The notes beneath the pieces were generated by a model. The model did no database searches. It worked only from the letters and a program-made list of their open reading frames with translations, and was not told the DNA's origin. A stretch of 64,000 nt of DNA from Candidatus Thorarchaeota archaeon MP8T_1 (GTDB lineage Archaea > Asgardarchaeota > Thorarchaeia > Thorarchaeales > Thorarchaeaceae): the NCBI GenBank assembly GCA_002825465.1, contig PJER01000008.1, forward strand, positions 1 through 64,000, written 5' to 3'. Within the stretch, counting starts at the first letter, position 1. Each line of letters begins with the position of its first letter. The translations under genes and the position numbers were made by a program. This document shows, piece after piece, positions 34,614 through 44,131 of this stretch.

Positions 34614-35087
34614 ATGACAGCTGAAAATCCTCTGAAAGATTGGATTTTTCTTATTGGTAAATGGAAAGGTCGATCTACAGATGAAGAAGAATTCGGTGGC
34701 GATGGATTTGTCGAAACAATGACTGATTATTCGTTAGCATTAGATGGCAATTTCATCAAGGGCAAATACGAAGCAGTTAGGAATGGTGTCACTGAGCATC
34801 AGAGCCTAAGTATCATGTTCTATGATAAACGAAACAAGAAGATCCTGAGAAAGTCATTCTACACCTATGGATTCGTGAATAATGAAGTGGAGATAGAGAG
34901 AACAGATTCCCTCTTACGATTCGATATAGTTATGGAACCAGTTCCACAAGCCTTTGATGGACTTAAATGGAGGTCCTATATCAAGAAGATCTCTGACAAG
35001 GAGATAAGAACCGGACTTGAATCAGCTAAATCAGGAGAAAGCTTCTCCCCTTATGGAGAAACAATAATGGTGAAAGTAGAAGATTAG
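34614..35087 (+). CDS. Lipocalin-like small protein (DUF1579/THAP4-like fold possible)
   Basis: The 157-residue protein begins with LKDWIFLIGKWKGRSTDEEE, a pattern shared by nitrobindin/DUF1579-type beta-barrels (L-x-x-L-x-G-x-W-x-G). Alternating beta strands follow (NFIKGKYEAVRNGVTEHQSL and LRFDIVMEPVPQAF). These proteins bind hydrophobic ligands or haem; a haem ligand His is not obvious here. Family assignment is tentative. It converges with the dehydratase activator gene, overlapping by 4 bases. Confidence 0.6.
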   Translation: MTAENPLKDWIFLIGKWKGRSTDEEEFGGDGFVETMTDYSLALDGNFIKGKYEAVRNGVTEHQSLSIMFYDKRNKKILRKSFYTYGFVNNEVEIERTDSLLRFDIVMEPVPQAFDGLKWRSYIKKISDKEIRTGLESAKSGESFSPYGETIMVKVED

Positions 35088-35875
35088 AGTTTCAAAGCTT
35101 CAACTGCTGCACCTAACGCGCCAGTCAGTTGTGGTTCTTTTGGAATCCAGAGATCTGTGCCAAGATTTTTCGCAAGGTAAAAACGAAACGCAGGATTTAG
35201 TGCAACGCCACCAGTAACACATACCGGAGTAACGACCTTCACACGTTTTGCCAGAGACCCAATCTTTGTGGTCATTGACTGATGTATCCCAGCAGCAATA
35301 TCTGCAGGTTTTACGCCTGCACCAATATGACCGATGACTTCACTCTCTGCAAAGACTGTACAAGTGCTACTTATTGTGGATGGTGAATCCGACTGCAAAG
35401 CAAGAGGACCCAGTTCATCCAGTGTAACACCCAAGACCCCAGCCATGACTTCTAGAAAACGTCCTGTACCAGCTGAACACTTGTCATTTAGCTCGAAGTC
35501 TTCTGGTTTTCCATCTTTGCCAATTCGAATCACCTTAGCGTCCTGTCCACCAACATCAATCAGAAGGCGAATCTCTGGATTCAATGAGTGAACTCCGATA
35601 CTATGGCATGTTATCTCTGTTACAGTTTTCATAGCATTCTCTATGCGAGCCCTTCCATACCCAGTTCCAATAATCGGTATATTGTCAAGTTGAATGGCAG
35701 ACTGGGCTTCGAGTCTTTGCAATATTTCATTGATTGCTTGAGAGGCTGCAGCTCCTGTTGGCATGAGATGTTTTGCGCGAATCTTCTTCTCACTGTCGAT
35801 GAGAATTCCTTTTGCGGTAGTTGAACCAACATCAATACCGATTCCAAATTCACTCACATTATAACCCTCATACAA
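35084..35875 (-). CDS. hgdC: 2-hydroxyacyl-CoA dehydratase activator (BadF/BadG/HgdC ATPase)
   Basis: The 263-residue protein has the ASKHA ATPase motifs GIDVGSTTAKGILID at the N-terminus and LIDVGGQDAKVI. The two cluster cysteines are in NDKCSAGTGRFLEVMAGVLG and STCTVFAESEV. A dimer holds one [4Fe-4S] cluster and uses ATP to push a single electron into the dehydratase or reductase. The length (about 260) is usual. The gene overlaps the hgdB-like gene by 8 bases. Confidence 0.93.
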   Translation of the reverse strand: MYEGYNVSEFGIGIDVGSTTAKGILIDSEKKIRAKHLMPTGAAASQAINEILQRLEAQSAIQLDNIPIIGTGYGRARIENAMKTVTEITCHSIGVHSLNPEIRLLIDVGGQDAKVIRIGKDGKPEDFELNDKCSAGTGRFLEVMAGVLGVTLDELGPLALQSDSPSTISSTCTVFAESEVIGHIGAGVKPADIAAGIHQSMTTKIGSLAKRVKVVTPVCVTGGVALNPAFRFYLAKNLGTDLWIPKEPQLTGALGAAVEALKL

Positions 35876-37094
35876 ACATCTCTAGCAAGGCATCAATCCT
35901 TGTTTGTATTTGAGCCTCATTGAACACTCTAGAGTCAACCATATCACCTTCGATAACTACACCTGGAACTCCTGTACGTTCAGCTACAATCTCTTTTGAT
36001 ATAAGTTGACCAAGGGAGTACCTCTTACATGAACGAACGGAGAACAATACAAAACCATCGAGATTGTAATCTTTGATCAATTGACACATCTTGTCTATTT
36101 TTGCATCAAGACCTCTATTGAGATAGACATTGGAGTAGACACTTACTACACTTTCGAAAAGATCATCGCCTTCAACCTTACCAGACCAAGCATGGGTATA
36201 CGTATCTGCTGGAAAGACTACTCCTTGCTTAGCAAGCCCATTGAAGAATTTAAAGATTGAATGCCAAGGAGGTATGTTGTCCCAGAGTAGACGTATTTTC
36301 TCATCACGAATTGCACCAAGCCCATTTTTAACTCGACTCTCAACTTCATCCCAAAGTGTCTGGTAAAAGTCAATGGGTAGTTCTGTACCTCTCATAGATA
36401 CGACAGGAGCCATAGCAAGGAATCGATCTGCACAGTTGAGGGGTGAAGGACTTGTTTTACAGGCTGCTAGCGATTTAGTCCATAGTTCAATAGCTTTACT
36501 AGATAGTCTAGCTACTTCACGTGTCCTCTCATCAGTCAGAGTTGTATCGAATGTCGAACCTAAGAATTCAACTAGCCTATCGAGACCACGGCGAACATAT
36601 TCCTTGTGATGTTCAGGTTGTTCTCCTTCGATAGGAGGTGTATCAAACAGAAATACTGGAGCTCCCGTCTGTTCGGATACAGCATCATACCATCTAAGAA
36701 CGGTCCCACAGATGTTATTTGCAGCAAGGAGCGCTTGTGGAGTAGGAAGTCCATCCATTGGACTCTGATCTGGTTTCTCCACAGAACCGATACTTGCCCG
36801 TGCATAAGAACACAGTTCTTGCGAATAACCGATGTCTTCAGCAAATCCGCAGACTTCAGGACCCACCTTCTGAGACCCAACAACTGCACCATATTGTTCT
36901 GGGTAACTTACACCTACTCCCATAGCAACTGGAATTTCTACAGGAAAGCCTGATGTAACCCATGCCAAACGTTTCTCTTCACTAGCTTGATGTCCCTCTA
37001 GCAAATACTGAAACATGATTTGCTGAAGTAGCCTGTTTGACTCAAGTTGACGATAGACTTTCTCCTCTTTCTTTTTCTCAGTCATTGGTTTCAC
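35868..37094 (-). CDS. 2-hydroxyacyl-CoA dehydratase / benzoyl-CoA reductase family subunit
   Basis: The 408-residue protein belongs to the HgdB/BcrC/FldB superfamily. Landmarks are PVEIPVAMGVGVSYPEQYGA, then CSYARASIGSVEKP, the substrate-pocket region PQALLAANNICGTVLRWYDA, and a C-terminal ligand area SVRSCKRYSLGQLI. These proteins bind [4Fe-4S] clusters and, once given an electron by the activator, dehydrate 2-hydroxyacyl-CoA or reduce aromatic acyl-CoA. Which reaction is used here cannot be told. It overlaps the partner subunit by 4 bases (ATGA). Confidence 0.88.
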   Translation of the reverse strand: MKPMTEKKKEEKVYRQLESNRLLQQIMFQYLLEGHQASEEKRLAWVTSGFPVEIPVAMGVGVSYPEQYGAVVGSQKVGPEVCGFAEDIGYSQELCSYARASIGSVEKPDQSPMDGLPTPQALLAANNICGTVLRWYDAVSEQTGAPVFLFDTPPIEGEQPEHHKEYVRRGLDRLVEFLGSTFDTTLTDERTREVARLSSKAIELWTKSLAACKTSPSPLNCADRFLAMAPVVSMRGTELPIDFYQTLWDEVESRVKNGLGAIRDEKIRLLWDNIPPWHSIFKFFNGLAKQGVVFPADTYTHAWSGKVEGDDLFESVVSVYSNVYLNRGLDAKIDKMCQLIKDYNLDGFVLFSVRSCKRYSLGQLISKEIVAERTGVPGVVIEGDMVDSRVFNEAQIQTRIDALLEMFV

Positions 37095-38296
37095 TCTCCT
37101 AATGATTCCAGAAATGTTTGTATCTTCACCTCAACACGTGCTCTGTCTGAGAGTTCTGGATCAATTGGAATCCGTACAGTCTTGATACCTGCTCCTCTTG
37201 CTGCCCGTTCAATCGAAGGGGCCTCAAACTGATCAGGATCACAAAATGATTGTTCACATATGATGATACCATCAATCCGCAAATATGCAACAAGATCTTT
37301 TAGGAATTTCATTCGTCCCGATAGTCCCTCCTGCGTTGGCTCATTCGGTGCGGTAAGAACAGATTTTGCCATTTGTTCAAATGGATCTCCATTAGGGTCT
37401 ATTGGAGAAGCAAATACACTCTTGAAACCAAAGGATAGAAGGTCCAAGATGATATTAGAATCATCATATCCATCGATACTATTGATGATGGTTGAAATTG
37501 CTTGAGGCTCGACCATTCCACCAAGTACAAGGATTCGAGGACCATTTGATTTCTCTATTGACTTAAACTTCGAAAAGTTTCTAGTTTTGAGAGCAGATAA
37601 AATTGAATTAGTATTTTTTAGAAGATTCATATCTTTCAATTTTATACGAACTTCTTCAGCGGCTTCATGAATTTCTAGACCCAACGATAAAATTGGTGTA
37701 GATAGAAATGATCTGACGAATCGAACCAATTCTGAGTATGTTAACACCTCTGGATTAACCACACGTGCAGCATACAAAAATTGAGTGTCGCGTCGAAAGT
37801 TGCCAATCATTGAAACTGCTCGTTCATAGTTTTCTTTCAAAAATGGTCGATTAAGAGTAGTCTCGATATTCTTACTTAGGAGTTCTAACTCTTTCCTCAA
37901 ATAAATCTCAAATGAGTCACCATCAGCATATCTAGCAACAGGATACGTCAAACGGTACACACGATCATCTGGGAACCTAACTTTCCAGATATCAGTAAGA
38001 CTCTGGAGAGAATCACATGTGTTACTTGGAAATAGAAGACCTGTGATTGCTGGCAATAGATCATTTGTCCTCTGATTGTAGAGATTCCTAATATAGGAAC
38101 ATGCGAATGTCTGTAGACTCTCCTCAAAACCACTACTCACATCAGGTATGGCTCTTATCAATGAAGGCGTGAGCCCGTGAGCAAGAAATAGTTCCAGAGG
38201 AATGTGCGGATAGATGTATCCAATAATTTCCTCTCCAGCTTCTACAAGCTTTTTCAAATCCAAGCTTGACTGTTCCAGTACTCCTTCGTAGCTCAA
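37091..38296 (-). CDS. 2-hydroxyacyl-CoA dehydratase family, second subunit
   Basis: The 401-residue protein is the divergent partner of the subunit above. It keeps GYIYPHIPLELFLAHGLTPS, then FACSYIRNLYNQRTNDLLPA, with Cys residues at cluster positions (FACSY, SNTCDSL, CEQSFCDP). The order second subunit - first subunit - activator is that of a single operon. HgdA-like chains vary more than HgdB-like chains, which fits here. Dehydratase versus dearomatising reductase is unresolved. Confidence 0.85.
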   Translation of the reverse strand: MSYEGVLEQSSLDLKKLVEAGEEIIGYIYPHIPLELFLAHGLTPSLIRAIPDVSSGFEESLQTFACSYIRNLYNQRTNDLLPAITGLLFPSNTCDSLQSLTDIWKVRFPDDRVYRLTYPVARYADGDSFEIYLRKELELLSKNIETTLNRPFLKENYERAVSMIGNFRRDTQFLYAARVVNPEVLTYSELVRFVRSFLSTPILSLGLEIHEAAEEVRIKLKDMNLLKNTNSILSALKTRNFSKFKSIEKSNGPRILVLGGMVEPQAISTIINSIDGYDDSNIILDLLSFGFKSVFASPIDPNGDPFEQMAKSVLTAPNEPTQEGLSGRMKFLKDLVAYLRIDGIIICEQSFCDPDQFEAPSIERAARGAGIKTVRIPIDPELSDRARVEVKIQTFLESLGE

Positions 38297-38473
38297 AGTT
38301 CTACACCTAGTCTTGTTTATTTAACGATGACCATCTTATTTGTTCCGCTAAAAGGTCAAAATCTTATCTGGCGAAGGAATTATGTACCACTTTTGCTATC
38401 TTGAACATCTATACTTTGAATGAATTTGACCACAAAAATGAAAGTCAATTCAGGAAAAGGAGAGGAGACTAAT

Positions 38474-40225
38474 ATGGAAGAGCAAATTTGGCACAAAACG
38501 AGATGGCCACCTGGTGTAAAGAAGACTCTAAAGTACCCAGATAAGCCACTCTTTTCGTTGCTTGATAACGTTGCTGAGAAATTCCCAGATTCACCATCCA
38601 CTTTGTGGTCAGGTGTAACGAGGACATTCTCAGAGGTCAAAGACCATGCGGACAGAATTGCTAATTTCTTGATCAGCAGGGGAATAAAGAAAGGTGACAG
38701 GGTCGGAATATTTCTACCAAACCTACCTCAATACCCACCGATTTTCTTTGGCATACTAAAGACTGGTGCGATTGCAGTAACATGTAATCCATCATATACT
38801 GCAGGAGAGCTGAATTTCCAGCTCAATGACGCAGGAGTCAAGGCTGTTTTTTGTATGGATGACAAACGATTTACACCAATGACATACAAGGCTATCGAAG
38901 GTACTGATGTTGATACTGTCGTTGTATGTAGTGTAAAGAGTTTCTTACCAAAGGCAAAAGCAGTTCTTGGAGGATTATTAGGCAAGATTCCAAAGAGCCC
39001 AGAATATCAAGAAGGAATCACATTCTTCTACGATGATATTGTGATAGAATATCCTCCTGAAGTTCCTGAAGTAAAAATCAACCCGAAAGATGATCTAGCA
39101 TTAATTCTGTACACTGGTGGAACTACGGGAACGCCTAAGGGTGCAATGCTAACTCACAGCAATCTGTATTCAAATGTGATGCAGATTGATGAGTGGGTTC
39201 AATTGATACCTCCTGGTGGCGGAAACCCAGAGAAACTAAAAGGTGGAGTGGATGTCTATGTTGGTGCCCTTCCATGGTACCATAGCTATGGACTGACCCT
39301 CACCATGATTGCATCCTTCTTGATTGGAAGTGCTGTCATCTGTATTCCAGATCCACGTGCTGGAAAGCCTCCACTGACTGAACTTCTTGCAGATGTTCAG
39401 AAATACAAGGGAACAGTCATGCACTGTGTACCAGCCCTCTATGCAGGAATGGTAAATCATCCTAATGTAGCCAAATATGATCTATCTTCAATCAAGGCTT
39501 GTGGGTCCGGTGCTGCACCTCTTCCCCCGGAGTTAGCTAAGAACTTCGAAGCAGCCACAGGGGCAATTGTGTTTGAAGGATATGGTCTCACAGAAACATC
39601 ACCGATGACTCATGCGAATCCATCGTTTACAGACCTACGTAAATTCGGATCTATTGGAGTACCAATTCCAGATACACATGCTATCATCGTGGACATGGAA
39701 ACCGGTAACAAAGTACTACCACAAGGTGAAACTGGAGAGATTGCGGTCAATGGACCTCAGGTGTTCAAGGGATACTGGAACAAGAAGAAAGAAACCGCAG
39801 ATGTCTTCCGTAAGATAGGTGGTAAGGACTACTTCTTGACAGGAGATATAGGTCACATCGATGAAGATGGCTTTTTCGTCATTTCTGATAGAAAGAAAGA
39901 CATGGTCAATGTTGGTGGTCTCAAGGCATATCCACGTGAGATAGAAGACACCCTCTATGAACATCCATCTATTGCGATGGCAGCTGCCATTGGTGTACCT
40001 AAAGGTGATGATACTGGAAACGAGTTTGTCAAAGCCTTCGTTGTTCTCAAAGATGGACAATCAGCAACACCAGAGGAGATTGTCGAATGGGCGAAAGACA
40101 AGCTTGCTGGATACAAGCGTCCAAGAGAAGTCGAAATCGTCAGCCAACTCCCGGTAAGTACTGCTGGAAAGGTTCTGAGAAGAGAACTTCGTGCTAAGGA
40201 ACTTGAGAAGAGAGGTCTCGCATAG
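38474..40225 (+). CDS. AMP-forming acyl-CoA ligase (long-chain fatty acid type), copy 1
   Basis: The protein has 583 residues from the ATG at 38474, which GGAGAGGAG precedes. An in-frame ATG 18 codons earlier is less likely, because the paralogue downstream also gives exactly 583 residues from its best start. Motifs of the ANL superfamily are present: LILYTGGTTGTPKGAMLTHS (P-loop A3), VFEGYGLTETSPMTH (A5), DYFLTGDIGHIDEDGFFVIS (A7/A8) and the C-terminal catalytic Lys in STAGKVLRRELR. It activates a carboxylic acid as acyl-AMP and then acyl-CoA. Confidence 0.93.
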   Translation: MEEQIWHKTRWPPGVKKTLKYPDKPLFSLLDNVAEKFPDSPSTLWSGVTRTFSEVKDHADRIANFLISRGIKKGDRVGIFLPNLPQYPPIFFGILKTGAIAVTCNPSYTAGELNFQLNDAGVKAVFCMDDKRFTPMTYKAIEGTDVDTVVVCSVKSFLPKAKAVLGGLLGKIPKSPEYQEGITFFYDDIVIEYPPEVPEVKINPKDDLALILYTGGTTGTPKGAMLTHSNLYSNVMQIDEWVQLIPPGGGNPEKLKGGVDVYVGALPWYHSYGLTLTMIASFLIGSAVICIPDPRAGKPPLTELLADVQKYKGTVMHCVPALYAGMVNHPNVAKYDLSSIKACGSGAAPLPPELAKNFEAATGAIVFEGYGLTETSPMTHANPSFTDLRKFGSIGVPIPDTHAIIVDMETGNKVLPQGETGEIAVNGPQVFKGYWNKKKETADVFRKIGGKDYFLTGDIGHIDEDGFFVISDRKKDMVNVGGLKAYPREIEDTLYEHPSIAMAAAIGVPKGDDTGNEFVKAFVVLKDGQSATPEEIVEWAKDKLAGYKRPREVEIVSQLPVSTAGKVLRRELRAKELEKRGLA

Positions 40226-40235
40226 ACCTAGTTTA

Positions 40236-40268
40236 GCGGGAGAATATGCTCCCGCGTTTCTCTTTTTT
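40236..40268 (+). terminator. Hairpin terminator between the two acyl-CoA ligase genes
   Basis: Arms GCGGGAG (40236-40242) and CTCCCGC (40249-40255) surround a 6-base loop and are followed by TTTCTCTTTTTT. So the second ligase must have its own promoter. Confidence 0.75.
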
Positions 40269-40407
40269 ATTGTAAAAAACCATTCATTCTAATTTTGAAT
40301 CATGATTAGGAATTTTGTTAGCCTCAAGAGATATCAGTCACCGTTACAATATGAAAAAGCTAAGCGTCATTCATTTTTTGAAAGGAAAAGAGAGGAGTAG
40401 AAATCTA

Positions 40408-42159
40408 ATGGATGAGATGTATTGGCAATCTGGACCAGCCTGGCCACAAAGAGCCCGAAAAATAATTGATTATCCGAAAGAACCACTGTATACAATGCTC
40501 GATAGATCTGCAGAGAAGAGTGGAGATTTACCATATACTGTTTTCATGGGAAAATCACAGACATTTTCAGAGGTTCATAAACACGCTGATCAAATTGCTA
40601 ATTTTCTGGTAAGTAAAGGTATCAGGGAAGGAGATAGGGTAGCTATATTCCTACCTAACGTCCCTCATTTTCCCCCAGTATTCTTTGGGGCACTAAAAGC
40701 AGGAGCAAAAGTTGTCACTTGCAATCCTTTGTATAAATCGGGAGAATTGAATTTTCAATTGCAGGACACTGGTGCCAAGATTGTCTTTGTACTTGATCAT
40801 CCTACTTTCACACCTACATGTTATGAAGCAATCAAAGAAACAAAGGTGCACACCGTTGTAGTCTGCAGTCTGAAACCTTTCCTCTCCAAGGCGAAAGCAA
40901 TCATTGGAGGATTAATTGGAAAAATTCCTAAGAGCCCATATTATGAAGAGGACAAGACCGTGTTCTTTGATGAGATACTCGTCAATCACGAAGCAAAATC
41001 TCCCGCTGTCAAAGTAAATCCTATGGATACTGCGGTAATTATCTATACTGGTGGAACTACAGGATTTCCAAAAGGTGCAGAACTGACGCATTATAATCTT
41101 GTATCAAATATCCTTCAAATTACAGAGTGGGTCTATCTTGAGGAGGGAGAATCTACACAGTCGGGAGGAGTGCGGTATGGCGAAGAGGTGTTTGTCGGAG
41201 CAGTTCCTTGGTATCATTCTTATGGTCTGACTCTAACGATGTTGATGGCAACTTGGTTTGCAGGCAAGTTGGTATGTATTCCTGATCCCAGAGCAGGAAA
41301 ACCACCTCTCTCGGATTTACTTAGTGAATTAGAAAAAGAAAAAGGGACTGTCTTGAACTGCGTACCAGCACTCTATGCAGGCATAGCGAATCATCCAGAT
41401 GTAGGAAAGTATAATCTCTCTTCGGTCAATATCTGTAGCTCTGGTGCTGCTCCACTTCCGCCAGAGGTGGCTAAAGCATTCGAGGCGGTTACAGGAACAT
41501 TGCTTTTCGAAGGATATGGTCTCACTGAGACCTCTCCTGTGACGCATATCAATCCAACTAACAGACAATTCAGGAAGTTTGGTTCAATTGGTCTTCCAAT
41601 ATCTGACACTATCTGCAAGATACTAGATATGGACACTGGAATGAAGGAAATGCCACTTGGAGAGAATGGTGAAATTGCAATCCATGGGCCTCAAGTAATG
41701 AAACAATATCTAAAGAAACCTGAGGAAACTGCTTTGGTCATGCGAGAAATTAATGGAAAACGTTTCTTCCTCACAGGTGACATTGGATACATGGATGAAC
41801 AGGGCTATACCTACATCAGTGATAGGAAGAAACAGATGATCAATGTTGGTGGAATGAAAGCATACCCAAGAGAGATAGAAGATATCCTCTTCACTCATCC
41901 AAAAGTAAAGCTTGCTGCAGCAATCGGTCTACCAAGACGTGATGACCCATCTAATGAATATGTCAAGGCTTTCATTGTCTTGAAAGAAGGAGAAGAAGCA
42001 ACTCCTGATGAGATCATTGAGTGGGCAAGAGGCAAGATGGCAGGATACAAGAGACCAAGAGAGGTAGCGATTGTAGATGAGTTACCAATGAGCAATGTGG
42101 GTAAGGTCCTCCGAAGAGAACTTCGAGAGATGGAATTGCAAAAAAATGCGAATGATTAA
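40408..42159 (+). CDS. AMP-forming acyl-CoA ligase (long-chain fatty acid type), copy 2
   Basis: The protein has 583 residues from ATG 40408, with AGAGGAG 10 bases upstream. The longer frame back to 40315 adds 31 residues with no match in copy 1. It shares all ANL motifs with copy 1: VIIYTGGTTGFPKGAELTHY, LFEGYGLTETSPVTH, RFFLTGDIGYMDEQGYTYIS and NVGKVLRRELRE. The two proteins align along their full length without gaps of note but differ at many positions, consistent with an old tandem duplication and different acyl substrates. Confidence 0.93.
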   Translation: MDEMYWQSGPAWPQRARKIIDYPKEPLYTMLDRSAEKSGDLPYTVFMGKSQTFSEVHKHADQIANFLVSKGIREGDRVAIFLPNVPHFPPVFFGALKAGAKVVTCNPLYKSGELNFQLQDTGAKIVFVLDHPTFTPTCYEAIKETKVHTVVVCSLKPFLSKAKAIIGGLIGKIPKSPYYEEDKTVFFDEILVNHEAKSPAVKVNPMDTAVIIYTGGTTGFPKGAELTHYNLVSNILQITEWVYLEEGESTQSGGVRYGEEVFVGAVPWYHSYGLTLTMLMATWFAGKLVCIPDPRAGKPPLSDLLSELEKEKGTVLNCVPALYAGIANHPDVGKYNLSSVNICSSGAAPLPPEVAKAFEAVTGTLLFEGYGLTETSPVTHINPTNRQFRKFGSIGLPISDTICKILDMDTGMKEMPLGENGEIAIHGPQVMKQYLKKPEETALVMREINGKRFFLTGDIGYMDEQGYTYISDRKKQMINVGGMKAYPREIEDILFTHPKVKLAAAIGLPRRDDPSNEYVKAFIVLKEGEEATPDEIIEWARGKMAGYKRPREVAIVDELPMSNVGKVLRRELREMELQKNAND

Positions 42160-42178
42160 GGATAGGGAGATGTATAAA

Positions 42179-42811
42179 ATGGCGTCATGGAAAAGAATTA
42201 GCGCGTATCTAGGGATCGCTAGTGGAATGATCTTTGTCATTATCACATTCATAGCTATGGCAATTTATCCTGGAGGGTATTCATTCTTTGAGTATCCTTT
42301 CAGTGCTCTGGGACTCACAGAAGTTGATGGTACTCCATCGATGTTGAGCTACTATTTGTTTTTGATAGCTTGTACTGGAGCAGCGGTCTGCTATGTACCT
42401 CTCTTCTTTGCAATGAGGACAGAATTTACAGACACGACCCTTCTCAAAGTGTTGAGTGGAATTGCTGTAATATTGGGACTGGCTTCAGCACCTAATTTGT
42501 CAGCTCTTGCATTCTTTGCAGGAAACGTGTATCCGACAGAACACGGACTCACAACATTACTATTCTTTCTGCTTATCACATTTGGAATTTTCATCTATTC
42601 TATAGCGATATTCCTGAACAAAGAGTACTCACGGACATTTGGGTTAGTTGGGCTCATCGTAGCAGCTATTTGCTTCTGCTATGTTGGGGCTTTCTTCAGT
42701 CCATTATTTGGAGATTTATTTGGAACTGCATTATGGCAGAAAGTGTCAGTATATGCTCTGGTTCTTTGGTCAGCGTTTCAGGGATATTATCTATTGAAGG
42801 TGTTCGAGTAG
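42179..42811 (+). CDS. DUF998-like six-helix membrane protein
   Basis: The protein has 210 residues from ATG 42179, which GGGAG precedes by 9 bases. Earlier in-frame starts lie inside the ligase gene. About six transmembrane helices occur. The first loop has YPGGYSFFEYPFSALGLTEV, a pattern I associate with DUF998 membrane proteins. Function is unknown in that family. It follows the ligase by only 19 bases and may be co-transcribed. Confidence 0.68.
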   Translation: MASWKRISAYLGIASGMIFVIITFIAMAIYPGGYSFFEYPFSALGLTEVDGTPSMLSYYLFLIACTGAAVCYVPLFFAMRTEFTDTTLLKVLSGIAVILGLASAPNLSALAFFAGNVYPTEHGLTTLLFFLLITFGIFIYSIAIFLNKEYSRTFGLVGLIVAAICFCYVGAFFSPLFGDLFGTALWQKVSVYALVLWSAFQGYYLLKVFE

Positions 42812-42930
42812 AGAGCTAAATTGACTAGAGTAAGGGAGTAGTTAATCAATCTGAGAAGTGAATAGTTTAAACGCGATTTTAGCTGAATATGTAATCAAAC
42901 CAAATAGAGATCGTCTATCGGAGGGATATA

Positions 42931-43470
42931 ATGTCTAACTATGATGGTGGATTTCGTCTGAAATGTCCATCTTGTGGTGCAACGTATTGGTACTCATCTG
43001 ATAATTTAGATGAGGAGGGGTCGGTTGAATGTCAAAATTGCGCAGGAAGAATCTTTGTTGATTCGATGCGACCTGATTCGGACTTTACTCATTCTGATTA
43101 TGAGGCTATTCTACCGTCAAGAGAAACCAATCAATCAAGCGTTGAGGGGATGAAGATTAAATGTCCCAATTGCCAAGCAAGATACATCTACAAACAACAT
43201 CAGATATTGGAAAATAACACTGTCCAATGTCAAAATTGCGGAATGACAATTGATGCAGTCGGAGAAGATGTCTTCATTTACGATGAGCAGATAGAAAAAG
43301 AGGGGTCGATAGATGGGGTGTTGATATGCCTACTCCTCATCATTTTCCTATTTGTTCCGTGGATAATTGCAATTCCCGTTATTCTTTGTGTTATTTGCCT
43401 TCGACAGACTTCAAAAGGTAACCAACGTACAGTCGTTCCTCAGAGTGGCAAAGGACTTGATCCAAGATAA
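42931..43470 (+). CDS. Double zinc-ribbon membrane protein
   Basis: The 179-residue protein has two similar Cys4 ribbons. One is at about residues 10-42 (KCPSCGATYWY ... ECQNCAGRIF) and the other at about 72-105 (KCPNCQARYIY ... QCQNCGMTID). Each has the CxxC-x~20-CxxC spacing of MJ0042-type ribbons. A C-terminal hydrophobic hairpin (about 128-158) follows. Such proteins are common in archaea and bacteria but have no fixed function. Confidence 0.72.
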   Translation: MSNYDGGFRLKCPSCGATYWYSSDNLDEEGSVECQNCAGRIFVDSMRPDSDFTHSDYEAILPSRETNQSSVEGMKIKCPNCQARYIYKQHQILENNTVQCQNCGMTIDAVGEDVFIYDEQIEKEGSIDGVLICLLLIIFLFVPWIIAIPVILCVICLRQTSKGNQRTVVPQSGKGLDPR

Positions 43471-43490
43471 GAGTAAGATACCACCGTATT

Positions 43491-44015
43491 CTAGTTCTTT
43501 CCTGATTCAGACTCTTTGTGAGACTTCCCTAACTCAACATAGAGTCTTGCACCAACCATGAAGGCCTCTTTCATTCCGTCAGAAACCTCTTTGACAACCT
43601 TACCAGGAATTCCTAACACCAGACTTCCATCAGGGATAATTGTACCATTTGTTACCACAGACCCAGCTCCAATCACACAATCGTTTCCAACCTTAGCACC
43701 ATCAAGAACTATTGACCCCATGCCAATAACAGTGCGGTCTCCAATCTCACAAGCATGAATGACACAATTATGACCTGCTGTCACGTATTCACCAATGGTC
43801 GTTGGATTTGTCACTGTTGTATGAACCGTACAGTTATCCTGGATTGAGGTCCCCTTTCCGACTCTAATATAATTCATGTCAGCGCGCAATACAGCGAATT
43901 CCCAGATACTTGCATCTGCTGCAACCTCGATATCTCCAATCAAAGATGCTCGTGGAGAAACATATGCTTCAGGGTCTACCTTGGGTTTCTTTCCATCAAA
44001 TTCGTAGAGGCCCAT
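43491..44015 (-). CDS. Gamma-class carbonic anhydrase-like hexapeptide protein
   Basis: The protein has 174 residues from ATG 44015. AGGTG lies 5 bases upstream, and the family starts near this Met (MGLYEFDGKKP); the frame extends to 44042. A left-handed beta-helix is shown by repeats such as SLIGDIEVAADASIWEFAVL and TVIGMGSIVLDGAKVGNDCV. The three zinc ligands are likely His in NCTVHTTVT, TAGHNC and VIHACEIG. It hydrates CO2 or is a related acyltransferase-like trimer; activity cannot be assured. Confidence 0.87.
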   Translation of the reverse strand: MGLYEFDGKKPKVDPEAYVSPRASLIGDIEVAADASIWEFAVLRADMNYIRVGKGTSIQDNCTVHTTVTNPTTIGEYVTAGHNCVIHACEIGDRTVIGMGSIVLDGAKVGNDCVIGAGSVVTNGTIIPDGSLVLGIPGKVVKEVSDGMKEAFMVGARLYVELGKSHKESESGKN

Positions 44016-44131
44016 AATGACACCTAAACTGGAGTGCGCCATTGGTCACTTTAAGATATCGTAATATCATTGTACATTTCTTGTTTTGTAGAAAGTGACT
44101 TAAAACTGACCACAGATTCTAAGCAAGTTGA

